NCBI GenBank assembly: GCA_964036045.1
Contig: OZ038397.1
Span: 19,283,742 to 19,347,741 of the forward strand
Reading direction: 5' to 3'
DNA from: Eutreptiella sp. 'Long Island Sound 2002'
Lineage: Eukaryota > Euglenozoa > Euglenophyceae > Eutreptiales > Eutreptiaceae
DNA length: 64,000 bases
Shown: positions 54,267 to 62,027 of the stretch, piece by piece
Layout: the number at the start of each line of letters is the position of its first letter
Position numbering within the stretch: the stretch's first letter is position 1
Program-made: the position numbers and the translations under genes
The notes under the pieces: generated by a model
The model's database searches: none
What the model was told of the DNA's origin: nothing
What the model saw: the letters and a program-made list of their open reading frames with translations, nothing else

Positions 54267-54900
54267 GTATGCTGCGGAGCGCAGGGCCGCTGTCAGGGGC
54301 ACACTGCTTGGGCACAGGCAAGACCGCAGGCAGCGGCATCGGGTGTCATGGCCCTGGGATTTGAATGAGCTCTTAGACCCTGACAAAGCGGATAAGATCG
54401 ATCCTTTTCCTGCTTTGTGTGTGTGTTGAGAAGGGCCCGTACAGGACAACCCCGTTCTGGTACAACCGCCGTCCGCCACTGTCGGTTGTCTTCCCACTGC
54501 TGTGGGTTGTTTTCCGTTGTCGTCCAACCGCTGTCGCACGCGCGCCAGTGCCAACCGACCGGTCCCCAGTGCAGAGATCTCTGCCGCTGTGTGACCGAAG
54601 AGGTTTCTCCTCCCGTCGCTCCGGCATTTGCCGCTCGACTGCTGTGGAATACAGCCGGCGGAGTCCCCCGTCCCACGAGGCCTAGCTTGTGCTTGCCACC
54701 CCTTGGTCTTTTCCTGCTGCAGCCCCCCCAAATCGTCGAAGTTGCGTGGTCCAGCCGTCATCGTATAGGAAGCCTGATCAAGAGGTCTTGGGATCGAGCT
54801 CCGCTAACGGTGTCTCGCTGGCACGCAGAGGTCGCCCGTGGATTCCGCTTTTGGCGTGTACCATTCCCCTCGTTGCATCCCCTGTCCCGTTCCACCTCAG
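54267..54900 (+). other. Intron 3 (inferred)
   Basis: About 630 bp between donor GTATGC and acceptor TTCCACCTCAG. It contains more CAACCG/CGGTTG words (54464-54550). The stretch 54731-54840 is open in two frames, but the exon 4 frame is better explained by the acceptor at 54900, which has the right phase and a pyrimidine-rich tract. I see no separate gene. Confidence 0.55.
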
Positions 54901-55193
54901 CCAAGGCAGTTGCCCGGGATCCCAAATCGCCACCGTCGACACGCTTCGCTGGGTCTCCCCCAACGAATGGATCAACCAGACGATCGAGACCTTCACTGCC
55001 GGGGAGTTCCTGCTGACGCTCCCAGGCTACTACAAGGTCTGCCACCGCTGGTTGGGCCTCCGCCAGCTCGGAAGTCCGACCCGCGGTTGGACCTCCATTG
55101 GCACTGTGGAGGTGCGCGAGCGCACATTTAGCCCCAGCCCCAGCCCCAGTCCCAGTCACAGCCCGAGCCCACCACCCGACAACATTATCGCTG
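54901..55193 (+). CDS. Exon 4: second half of the beta-sandwich domain plus Ser-Pro stalk
   Basis: With the AG carried from exon 3 the frame reads SQGSCPGSQIATVDTLRW, then an AsnGlnThr sequon, FTAGEFLLTLPGYYKVCH, and a Trp-containing strand ending IGTVEVRE. The two Cys (in GSCPGS and YKVC) could form the domain disulfide. The arrangement G-x-Y-x-V-C followed by W-x-x-I-G-x-V-x-V closes the beta sandwich opened in exon 3. The exon then has a short Ser-Pro repeat (about 55130-55165), a miniature of the giant rod, and ends at donor GTATGC after 55193. A short stalk after a folded module fits a position close to the membrane. Confidence 0.82.
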
Positions 55194-55506
55194 GTATGCC
55201 CTTCTTCGACAGTGTGATCGGTGTGGGTCTAAGGGATAAAGCGGATGTGGTCGGTTTCCTTCCTTTTTGTGTGTGCACGTGTGTGCGCGCGTGTGTGTGT
55301 GTGAGTGTGTAGGAGTCAGTAGGGGTCAGGGAAGAATCAGTATACCCTGTACTACATTGCGTCTGCACTGACTCGTGCCGCACATTGCGCTGTTCCCAAC
55401 AGACCGAAAGACGTCTAGGACAGCTCTGCTGTTCCTGAGGAGTTTTCTTTCACCCGCTTTTCTTGCTTCGTTCTTGTCTCGCGGTTCTCTGTGTGTTGCC
55501 GAACAG
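55194..55506 (+). other. Intron 4 (inferred) with TG microsatellite
   Basis: Contains a TGTG/GCGC alternating tract at about 55268-55312, which is prone to Z-DNA. Acceptor GAACAG lies at 55506. The phases of exons 4 and 5 do not match directly, so an unseen micro-exon or a different splice site may lie here. Confidence 0.5.
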
Positions 55507-55657
55507 GAAATGTGTCGTGGTGGGGCACGCGCAGAAGTGGCTCCGTAACTGGGCACACTGGGAGGGCGACAGGTACACGTCGTGGACCCCAAACGGATGT
55601 GCAGATCTCAGGGCGTACGAGGTGGTTTGGAACGATGACTGGGAGGCGCTGGACGGG
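55507..55657 (+). CDS. Exon 5: Trp-rich extracellular segment
   Basis: The best frame (codons from 55508) reads KCVVVGHAQKWLRNWAHW, then TSWTPNGCADLRAYEVVW and EALDG. It is rich in Trp, with two Cys and balanced polar residues, which looks like real folded protein. The alternative frame that would match exon 4's phase is Arg/Thr/Gly-rich and less convincing. The donor GTGCGC after 55657 leaves phase 0, which fits exon 6 exactly. I do not recognise a named domain. The 5' junction is unresolved. Confidence 0.6.
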
Positions 55658-55687
55658 GTGCGCCGACAGAGCTGCCCAGGGGCAGGG

Positions 55688-55899
55688 TGTGTGTGTGTGT
55701 CCCCCCGGTGACGGGTGGTTCTTGCAGGTCACCAATCCCCGAATCGTCCTGGTGGTACAGGGGAACAACGGAACGAGGGCTGGCGGGGCTGGGCGGGGTG
55801 CGGGATTTGCTGAGGCACAGGCCCTGGCTGAACCTTGTTTTCCTGCTTGCAGGGGTGGACACGACAAGTGGACCGCCCCACCTGTTGGTGCCTGCCCGT
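55688..55899 (+). repeat. Duplicated segment, copy A (includes exons 6 and most of 7)
   Basis: About 210 bp starting in a GTGT tract, then CCCCCCGGTGACGGGTGG, an acceptor-like TTCTTGCAG, a stretch CGAATCGTCCTGGTGGT, a diverged middle, a second acceptor-like CTGCTTGCAG and GGGTGGACACGAC. The same order is found at 60025-60239. Confidence 0.85.
55728..55754 (+). CDS. Exon 6: short beta-strand exon (VTNPRIVLV)
   Basis: Acceptor TTCTTGCAG at 55727 is followed in phase 0 by VTNPRIVLV; the donor could be GTACAG at 55755. Only 27 bp, so boundaries are tentative. The frame also stays open without splicing to 56054, so exons 6 and 7 may instead be one exon. It joins exon 5 in phase and supports the exon 5 frame. 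Confidence 0.45.
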
Positions 55900-55904
55900 T
55901 GGTG
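55853..55904 (+). CDS. Exon 7: last extracellular segment before the membrane helix
   Basis: Acceptor TTTTCCTGCTTGCAG at 55852. In phase 0 the frame reads GWTRQVDRPTCWCLPVG with donor GTAGGC after 55904, leaving phase 1 and joining exon 8 without a stop. It has two Cys and two Trp and sits where the juxtamembrane region is expected. A read-through from exon 6 in another frame (ending ThrAlaProProValGly with a donor after that Gly's first base) is an alternative. Confidence 0.4.
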
Positions 55905-56029
55905 GTAGGCGTCCTCTGGTCCTCAGATTGCATGTCAGGCCTGCTGGCGCGGCCAGGGTGGATTGTCGTTACCATTCCTGCGGACCCGTCCCCTGACCTC
56001 TGCCCATCCGTCCCCCAACCCTCTCTCAG

Positions 56030-56160
56030 GGGCTGCGGACTTGATCGTAAATAATTTGGGCACAGCAATTCCGTTGCTGTCCATGGCTGCCATGTGCTGC
56101 TGTTGCCTGTGCTGCTTCATATTCATCTGGTGCCGAAGAAGGCGGCGACGGCAGATGCAG
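56030..56160 (+). CDS. Exon 8: transmembrane helix and stop-transfer arginines
   Basis: Acceptor CTCTCTCAG at 56029, donor GTATTC after 56160. The frame gives GAADLIVNNLGTAIPLL, then SMAAMCCCCLCCFIFIW, then CysArgArgArgArgArgArgGlnMetGln. That is about 24 hydrophobic residues with six Cys, immediately followed by six Arg: a textbook single-pass helix with cytoplasmic positive charges. It places the rod and exons 2-7 outside the cell (type I topology) and the later exons inside. The Cys cluster at the inner leaflet is a likely palmitoylation site (inference). Confidence 0.85.
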
Positions 56161-56538
56161 GTATTCGTGGACGAAACCATTGCTTGCCCACGTTGGGCCG
56201 CAGCTGGGGGTCAGCGTGTTGTGTGCGGGCTGTGGAGGTGTGAGGGCCGTGGGCCGTGCATTCATCGGTTGGAGGGCTGTTCAGGGTTGTGATGCTGAGA
56301 TACTGTTTGGCCTCTCAGTGAACCACACTCCTCGGGGGGCTAAAGTGGGTGCAAGAGAAGAGATGGAGCGGCAGGCCTGGGCTGTGCTGGGCTGGGCTGG
56401 ACTGGACTGGGCTGGTCCGAACCGAGCGAGCGGGGCATTGCTGGGCAAGCTGCGGGCCTGGGCTGGGCTGAGCTGGGCTGGGCTGGACAGGGCAGGGCCT
56501 ATCTAACCCCAAGACATCTTACATGGTGCATTCCACAG
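56161..56538 (+). other. Intron 8 (inferred) with GGGCT pentamer tract
   Basis: Contains about 120 bp (56373-56495) of GGGCT/GGACT pentamers. The acceptor is TTCCACAG at 56538. No coding segment is supported. Confidence 0.6.
56373..56495 (+). repeat. GGGCT pentanucleotide array
   Basis: Tandem GGGCTG/GGACTG units in two blocks separated by about 40 bp of non-repeat sequence. G-rich on the sense strand, so the intron RNA could form G-quadruplexes. Confidence 0.85.
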
Positions 56539-56713
56539 GATATGGTATGGTTGGATCCGATGGAGGCATCCCCGAACGCCCCCATCAACCCCCTGGAGGC
56601 CTACAACAAAGCGCAGAAGACCATCCCGGCCGAGCTCCGGGAGGCCCCCAAACCCATGATGCTCATCAAGCCTTTGTTCCAGTACGATCCTCTGGGGGCA
56701 AAGCCGGTGCCAG
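56539..56713 (+). CDS. Exon 9: start of the cytoplasmic tail
   Basis: Follows exon 8 in phase 0. It reads DMVWLDPMEASPNAPINP, then EAYNKAQKTIPAELREAP, then MMLIKPLFQYDPLGAKPV. Composition is soluble, with several Pro and charged residues and no hydrophobic run, as expected just inside the membrane. The donor after 56713 is GTCTGC (phase 1). The WLDP and IKP words foreshadow the WDPVIKP repeats of exon 12, hinting that the tail grew by duplication. Confidence 0.8.
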
Positions 56714-56919
56714 GTCTGCCACCCTTGTCCCATATGCACCCTCTTCACTCTTGAGCATCGACCACACTCCCCCTGAGAAGCGCATGCCGGGGTCTGCCCC
56801 CCCCCCCCCCCTCTACCTCTGCCTCTCGGTCGCTGCATGTTCGGGTTCTCAATGGGCTTTGACGGGCTGTTGGGGGTTGATCAGCGATGATTTATTATCA
56901 GTGATTGCGTTCGTTGCAG

Positions 56920-56989
56920 TTACGCGGCCTCCGAATTTACCGGTTCCAGAGCCCCGGATGGACGGCCCAATTAGTCAGGCTCCGGGCGG
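56920..56989 (+). CDS. Exon 10: Pro-rich tail segment
   Basis: Acceptor TTCGTTGCAG at 56919. With one base from exon 9 it reads VTRPPNLPVPEPRMDGP and ISQAPG, and the donor GTGAAA after 56989 leaves phase 2. The frame meets a stop directly beyond the donor, which supports the boundary. The segment is short and disordered. Confidence 0.65.
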
Positions 56990-57213
56990 GTGAAAAACTG
57001 CCCCAAGGGGGGGTGGGGGTCTTCTGTCAGGGGGGTTGTTTTTGGCCATTTTTTGGCAAATGTATTTCGCTATTTTTTTTTCATCAAAAGCGGGGGCAAA
57101 CGACCATTTTTCTGACCCATCTCAACGGCGCTGGGGGCAGGTAAGAGGCGGGGGAGGGGGTGCGCTTTTTATACGCGAGAGTGGAATGCCTCTCCCACTG
57201 CTCACGATTGCAG
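56990..57213 (+). other. Intron 10 (inferred)
   Basis: About 220 bp with T-runs and G-runs, ending in ACGATTGCAG. Nothing coding is seen. Confidence 0.5.
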
Positions 57214-57284
57214 GCGTGCTACCCCCTCGGCATCCACTCGCCTGCCAGCGCAGGCGGGCTTCACCATCCATCGTTCTCGGACCG
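57214..57284 (+). CDS. Exon 11: short linking tail exon
   Basis: Chosen mainly because it reconciles phases: exon 10 leaves phase 2 and exon 12 needs phase 1. The acceptor is CACGATTGCAG at 57213 and the donor is CCGGTACAC after 57284. The peptide reads RATPSASTRLPAQAGFTI then HRSRT, basic and Ser/Thr-rich like the rest of the tail. Confidence 0.5.
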
Positions 57285-57856
57285 GTACACTTGCAAGTGT
57301 TGGGGGATAGGGGTGGGCGATATGCCCCCTCGGCGGCGCACAGCAAAGGTGTATTTCCCGAAAGGACACATCACTACGGATAGAGCCTCCAGAAGGCTGG
57401 GGGGATGGAAAATGGCTCCAACGGGGGGAAGGGGTCGTCTGCGCCCCTTTTTCAAGCCCCCCACCCCCTCCAAGAGGAGGGGTGGGGCTCTTCTGTCAGG
57501 CCAGTACGGGGGCAGACGGCCTGCATGGGACCGACATGGGGACCAAGAACAGAAAAAAAAAATAAAATGGATTTTTGGAATCTCCCCCCCCCCCCTCTTT
57601 CATGAAGCACCTCAATCCACAAAAGCAGATCACCAAAAAGACATGGCACTGGACACACCGGTAGTACTCCGGTACTGCGATGGCCCTCTGGCCTTTGTGG
57701 AACACCCCCCTTCCAGCCGCCCTGTGCTCTACCCCTCTGCCCCCCCCCCTCTCTCTCTCTCGCCTATCTCTCTCTCTCTCTCTCTCGCCTCTCTCTCTCT
57801 CTCTCTCTCTCGCCTCTCTCTCGCCTCTCTCTCGCCTCTCTCTCTCTCTCTCTCTC

Positions 57857-57891
<35 letters not shown>

Positions 57892-57907
57892 CTCTCTCTC
57901 TCTCTCC

Positions 57908-57950
<43 letters not shown>

Positions 57951-58066
57951 CTATCTCTCTCTCTCTCTCTCTCGCCTCTCTCTCTCTCTCTCTCTCTCTC
58001 GCCTATCTCTCTCTCTCTCTCTCGCCTCTCTCTCGCCTCTCTCTCGCCTCTCTCTCTCTCTCTCTC

Positions 58067-58146
<80 letters not shown>

Positions 58147-58189
58147 CTCTCTCTCGCCTCTCTCTCGCCTCTCTCTGCCTCTCTCTCTC

Positions 58190-58235
<46 letters not shown>

Positions 58236-58353
58236 CCTATCTCGTATGCTATTCTTCGTCCTCTTTCTCTTCCTCTCCTCTCCTTTTTACTGCCCATCTC
58301 CCTGGCTCCCTCTCTGCCTCTCTCTCCATGAGGCTGCTCACGATCATTATTAG
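57285..58353 (+). other. Intron 11 (inferred) with long CT tract
   Basis: About 1.07 kb. The first half has C-runs and an A-run (57555-57566); the second half is dominated by the CT tract described separately. The acceptor is ATTATTAG at 58353. ORFs across the tract (Leu/Ser repeats on +, Arg/Glu repeats on -) are microsatellite artefacts. Confidence 0.65.
57743..58244 (+). repeat. Polypyrimidine CT/CTCTCGC microsatellite
   Basis: About 500 bp of CTCTCT blocks regularly punctuated by CGCCTCT and occasional CGCCTATCT. Pure pyrimidine except for the G and rare A. Long homopyrimidine mirror tracts can form triplex (H-DNA). It ends about 110 bp upstream of the exon 12 acceptor. Confidence 0.95.
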
Positions 58354-58704
58354 GGATGCTGCCCGACGACTCTGGAGACGAGGGCAAAGAAGACTTTTTC
58401 TGGGACCCTGTGATCAAGCCCATGAACCTCGATATGTCCACCATCGACATGGATTTCTCGTGGGACCCCGTCATTAAGCCCCCGAAAATGAACCCTGATT
58501 TGCTGTTTGCCAATGAGCAAGACGGACGCCCCGCGTCAACACAGAGAGGCACCCCATTCAAATCGGTCACTCCGATGTCGACAAAGAGGGGGAGCCCCTT
58601 GGTGTCGGAGGGCCCGACGATAAGTCCTCAGAAGCCGGCTACTCCGTTGGACGATCTGCTCCAGGACGAAGATATTTTCGTGCAGTTCGATGGCACCCGA
58701 TCCG
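58354..58704 (+). CDS. Exon 12: acidic tail exon with duplicated WDPVIKP
   Basis: With one base from exon 11 the frame reads GlyMetLeu then PDDSGDEGKEDFFWDPVIKP; WDPVIKP recurs some 20 residues later (DFSWDPVIKPPKMNPD). A Ser/Thr-Pro-rich basic part follows (TPFKSVTPMSTKRGSP), then an acidic end (LDDLLQDEDIFVQFDG). Possible Ser/Thr-Pro kinase sites are frequent. No enzymatic domain is seen. The donor after 58704 is GTACGT (phase 1), a strong match. The duplicated motif looks like a linear docking motif used twice (inference). Confidence 0.85.
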
Positions 58705-58925
58705 GTACGTCTCTGCGCAGGCTCGCGTTTGGTGTGCGTTTTACTTGTCGTTGTCGGTGGCGCTGTGGTGGTCGTGGCCTTTGTCTGTCTGTCTGTGTCT
58801 TCACGGGGCACGGGTCTCCATGGGCAGGTACCAGGGCTCTCAGGGCACGCATGCGGAGGTGGCATGGGCTCGGTCTGCGGGCATTGACCACTGGCTGCAC
58901 GTTTTGTCTTGTTTCTGTCCGGCAG

Positions 58926-58991
58926 ATGCCAAAGGCTTCGACACCGCCAGTGTGACTCCATCCGATGAGACGCAGTCTCGACTGTCCTCAG
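58926..58991 (+). CDS. Exon 13: short Ser/Thr-rich tail exon
   Basis: Acceptor TTTCTGTCCGGCAG at 58925, donor GTATGC after 58991. Phase 1 on both sides, reading DAKGFDTASVTPSDETQS and RLSS. Its composition continues the acidic Ser/Thr character of exon 12. Confidence 0.7.
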
Positions 58992-59776
58992 GTATGCGCT
59001 TGGGCGACGGCAATGCTTTCACACCACAACGCCTCCCCACTCCATGTCCCTTTGCTCTGCACCGCACCTGGAAATGACTCGCACCCGTGCGCCCTAGCGA
59101 ACGCCCTGCGGCATATGCCCCGAGGCTCTGCCTCGCTGCACTGCAGACCCCATACTCCCTGTCCCCAGCAGTCTGACATACAACCAACACCAACCCCACA
59201 CACCCACACACCCCATGTTACCTGCCCCGTTTCGCCCTGTCCCCACACGGAACATGCAACACCCCATTGTCCTGAACCTGTGGTATGCATGCGCACACAC
59301 GCACGCCATGCACTTACACCCGCAAACACACGTATGCACGCGCGCGTGCACACACACGCACGTACACACGTACACACACGCACGCACACACACACACATA
59401 CACGTACACACATACACACACACATACACGTACACACATACACACACACATACACGTAGACACACACACACACACACACACATACACGTACACACACACA
59501 CACATACACACACGCATACGCGTAGACACACACACACACACACACACACAGTCACTATTTGCATTGTGCTCAAATTGCTCGTGCTCGTGTTGCAGACCAG
59601 GGCTTGCCAGCAAACAGAGCACCCTGCGACAGGAGTTGAACCCTGCAGTTTGGCCATGATTGCAATGGAGTGCGTTGGCACACACACGTCCTGCACATGC
59701 ACATGCACGCGCCCCACACGCCTGCTCGCACCTGCGGAGGCCGAGCCAAACCGGTTTCGCCGTGTCGCTCTTACAG
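58992..59776 (+). other. Intron 13 (inferred) with CA tract
   Basis: About 785 bp; its middle is the CA-rich tract at 59334-59552. The acceptor is CGCTCTTACAG at 59776. Nothing coding is supported. Confidence 0.6.
59334..59552 (+). repeat. CA/CACGTA alternating purine-pyrimidine tract
   Basis: About 220 bp of ACACAC with frequent CGTA and CATA interruptions. A strict purine-pyrimidine alternation favours Z-DNA. It is the complement of the TG tracts downstream at 60021-60040 and 60379-60512. Confidence 0.95.
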
Positions 59777-59934
59777 CCAAAGGCAGCCGCAGGACTTCGA
59801 TAGGCAGCCGCACGTCAACGCGTGACAGTCTGTGGGACACGTCGTCCATGTACAAAGGACCGCGGCGGTCCCGGTGGTTGACGATGCAGGTGCAGAGGCC
59901 TGACGGGAAACCGTCCACTCCGAAAACCCCCAAA
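59777..59934 (+). CDS. Exon 14: basic Ser/Arg tail exon
   Basis: With one base from exon 13 the frame reads [18 protein letters not shown], then [18 protein letters not shown] and [12 protein letters not shown]. Strongly basic with Arg-Arg-x-Ser/Thr sites of the type used by basophilic kinases. The preferred donor is GTATGG after 59934; GTGCAG after 59889 gives the same phase 0 and cannot be excluded. Confidence 0.65.
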
Positions 59935-60024
59935 GTATGGGCGTGCCAGGGGCAGTCTCAGACCAAAGGGGGTGTGGCAAATGCAGGGCAGGGACACGCA
60001 TACGAACCGGTTGGAGTTTGTGGT

Positions 60025-60239
60025 GTGTGTGTGTGTGTGTCCCCCCGGTGACGGGTGGTTCTTGCAGGTTTCCAATCTCCGAATCGTCCTGGTGGTGCAA
60101 CGGGGACTGCGGGCGGGCAGGCAGCACCAGTGCTGGGCAAGGAGTGGGAATTGCTGCTGCACAGGCACTGGCTTTACTTTTTTCCTGCTTGCAGGGGTGG
60201 ACACGACACGTGGACCGCCCCACCCGTTGGTGCCTACCG
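60025..60239 (+). repeat. Duplicated segment, copy B (relic of exons 6-7)
   Basis: Matches 55688-55899 in order and sequence: GTGT tract, CCCCCCGGTGACGGGTGG, TTCTTGCAG, CGAATCGTCCTGGTGGT, diverged middle, CTGCTTGCAG, GGGTGGACACGAC. The flanks match closely, the middle less. It lies inside intron 14 and would not maintain the tail's reading frame, so it looks like a non-coding relic. Confidence 0.8.
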
Positions 60240-60378
60240 ACCGTATACTTGTTGTACCGCAGAAAGGCGCCTAGCCGCATGCCTTTCCACTGCTTCTTCT
60301 ACTTTCCTACGGCCTGACGAGATTCGTTAGCGACCAGTGCAGTGCTCTGTTTGTCACGCCTGTTCGTCTCGCTTCAAT

Positions 60379-60379
60379 C

Positions 60380-60411
<32 letters not shown>

Positions 60412-60512
60412 CCGTGTGTGTGTGTGTGTGTGTGGTCGTCGGTGCGTTGGTTTCTCTCAAAGAAGTGTGTGTGTGCGTGTGTGCGTGTGTGCGTGTGTGC
60501 GTGTGTGTGTGG
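60379..60512 (+). repeat. TG dinucleotide tracts
   Basis: Two TGTG blocks (about 60379-60434 and 60464-60512) separated by a 30-bp non-repeat segment. Complementary to the CA tract upstream of exon 14. Confidence 0.9.
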
Positions 60513-60560
60513 GTTTGGGTGTGGATCAAACCTTTGCTTAAGGGTGGTCCGACTGGACTG

Positions 60561-60712
60561 GGGGGGGGGGGTGGGTGGGTGGGTCCGTGGCCTGTGGGTG
60601 GGTGGGTTAGTTTGGTTTTGGGCAATTTGGCCCAACGTGCCTACTCCCCCCCAGGGGGGGGGTGGGGTCTGGGTGGGTGGGTGGGTGGGTGGGCAACTGG
60701 GTAGGGGCTGGG
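60561..60712 (+). repeat. G-rich GGGT array with a C/G-run palindrome
   Basis: GGGTGGGTGGGT blocks surround a palindromic run of 7 C then 9 G (about 60648-60664). A related block occurs at 62235-62345. Strong G-quadruplex potential in the sense RNA. Confidence 0.85.
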
Positions 60713-60781
60713 TAGGGCCTGACTCTCCCAAACTAACCGGGTAGCCAGGATGGACCAGACATTTTGCTGTATCCTGTGCAG

Positions 60782-60829
60782 GCTTCTGGTCCAGCGATGC
60801 TGCCAGAGGCCGCCCTTCACTTCAAGGAG
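60782..60829 (+). CDS. Exon 15: 16-codon tail exon (tentative)
   Basis: Acceptor CTGTGCAG at 60781, donor GTCACG after 60829, phase 0 at both ends, reading ASGPAMLPEAALHFKE. Kept because phase and splice sites agree with exons 14 and 16; skipping it would also preserve frame, so it may be alternative or absent. Confidence 0.42.
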
Positions 60830-61475
60830 GTCACGGTGCATCCCCCACGATGCATGCCCCTCTCTGCCCATTCCCTGTGCAGCAAAAAGGAGCCAGCACT
60901 AAGTTATGCCTGTTTGTCCTGCAGTCGTGTGTGGGTGGGTGCGTTCAGTTGGTTGACAGTGACAGGTGCCTTGCTTGTCCCATCTCGGGCTCTCTCTGAT
61001 GCTTCAAGTGGTTTGCTTCGCTCTGTTTTTTTTTGGTGTCTGTTGGGCCAGTTCTATTTATGGCCTCCAGTCAGTCATGCTTCCTTGCTTGTGAGTGAGT
61101 TGTCGTTGTCAGAGAGATTGGGGGGGTGTCAGAGAAACACGGTCAGCGTCCTTTTTTTTCTTGTGCCCGACGCTGGATGCTGCACCCCCACAGCATCCAC
61201 CCTCCTGCAGGTGGGTACCCTGGTGGCAGCGCAGGTTAACCCCTGTGCAGCCCTCTCAGGCAGAGCTGCGTTGCCACCAGGGTATCACAGAGCACGCGTC
61301 AGCGGCCACCTGCAGGGGATGTTTCAGGGTGCCTGTGGCATCTGCCCCACCTCTGCCTGGGAGGGCAGCAAGTTATCTCTCTTTTTTCTTACGACTGTAC
61401 GACTTTTTATACATGCTGCTCGCTGCCCACCTGAATGTCATCCCTGTTGACCACTTCTGTGTCTTCTTACAGAGC

Positions 61476-61892
61476 ATGCCCCCCAAAGAGGTTTGTGTTT
61501 GTGGTGCCCTGGTTGGTTCAGGCAATGCCATGCGTGAGCATCTGAAGAGTGCTGACCATCGAAAGAGGTTGGCTGCAAAGCAGAGTTCACGCCCTCTGGC
61601 ATCTGTCAAGAATTTTTTCGTTGCCAAGGCTAGTGAGAACTGTGTATCATCATCTTCTTCTTCTTCTTCTTCATCATCATCATCATCATCATCATCATCT
61701 GCTGCAGTGCGTCCTCCGGCTATTGCATCTGTTGATCATCAGCCAGACAGCGCATCGCCTCCCTGTTCCCAGGGTAGTGAATCGAGTCAGCCTAGGCCGC
61801 CTGTTGCTGTTGCTGTGGAGCCTGCTGTTGAGCCTGATAAAAAAAAACAGATGGCAGCCTGTACAAAGTACTTGAGCAGAGCGCTGCTGTAA
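61476..61892 (+). CDS. Small zinc-finger-like ORF, probably transposon-derived
   Basis: 138 codons from ATG (61476) to TAA, preceded by an acceptor-like TCTTCTTACAG. Residues 1-35 read MPPKEVCVCGALVGSGNAMR then EHLKSADHRKR: a compact Cys-x-Cys...His-x5-His metal-binding pattern followed by basic residues, as in BED or C2H2 fingers at the N-terminus of DNA transposases. Next comes SVKNFF, close to a PCNA-interacting peptide in which the usual Gln is replaced. A run of about 18 Ser (TCT/TCA microsatellite, 61648-61700) and a Pro/Ser/Val linker follow. No catalytic domain is present, so it is a truncated or domesticated N-terminus. Its stop forbids it as an internal exon of the giant gene, though it could be an alternative last exon since the acceptor is in phase 0. 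Confidence 0.5.
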   Translation: MPPKEVCVCGALVGSGNAMREHLKSADHRKRLAAKQSSRPLASVKNFFVAKASENCVSSSSSSSSSSSSSSSSSSAAVRPPAIASVDHQPDSASPPCSQGSESSQPRPPVAVAVEPAVEPDKKKQMAACTKYLSRALL

Positions 61893-61920
61893 CAGCTGGT
61901 GGTCCAGTGGTAAAACCCTG
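61834..61920 (+). repeat. tRNA-like duplicated repeat, copy 1 (partial)
   Basis: Begins CTGATAAAAAAAAAC, runs through GCAGCCTGTACAAAGTACTTG to GCTGGTGGTCCAGTGGTAAAACC. It overlaps the last codons of the zinc-finger ORF. It has the A-box-like TGGTCCAGTGG (61900-61910) but no clear B box after it. Nearly identical to 62028-62112. Confidence 0.8.
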
Positions 61921-62027
61921 TGCACAGTACTGGAGCTTTGGGATGACAGCAGATGGGCCAGTGGTTCACACCGTGCATGCAAGTTGTATTGCTGTTTCCT
62001 GTGTTTCCAGGTGCAAAGACATTTCTT

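Larger units (their letters stand above)
59935..60781 (+). other. Intron 14 (inferred), holding a segment duplication, TG tracts and a GGGT array
   Basis: About 850 bp. It contains copy B of the duplicated segment, TG microsatellites at 60021-60040, 60379-60434 and 60464-60512, and a G-rich GGGT array at 60561-60712. The acceptor is TATCCTGTGCAG at 60781. Confidence 0.55.

Noticed and set aside
54689-54900. Exon 4 starting further upstream (reading into GRPWIPLL)
   Set aside because: The frame is open, but a phase-correct acceptor with a pyrimidine tract at 54900 gives a better join to exon 3.
57680-58477. Leu/Ser-repeat protein on + and Arg/Glu-repeat protein on - across the CT tract
   Set aside because: Pure microsatellite translation; the real exon in this region starts at 58354 in a different frame.
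59215-59700. Thr/His-repeat and Cys/Val-repeat ORFs over the CA tract
   Set aside because: Dinucleotide repeat artefacts without splice or codon support.
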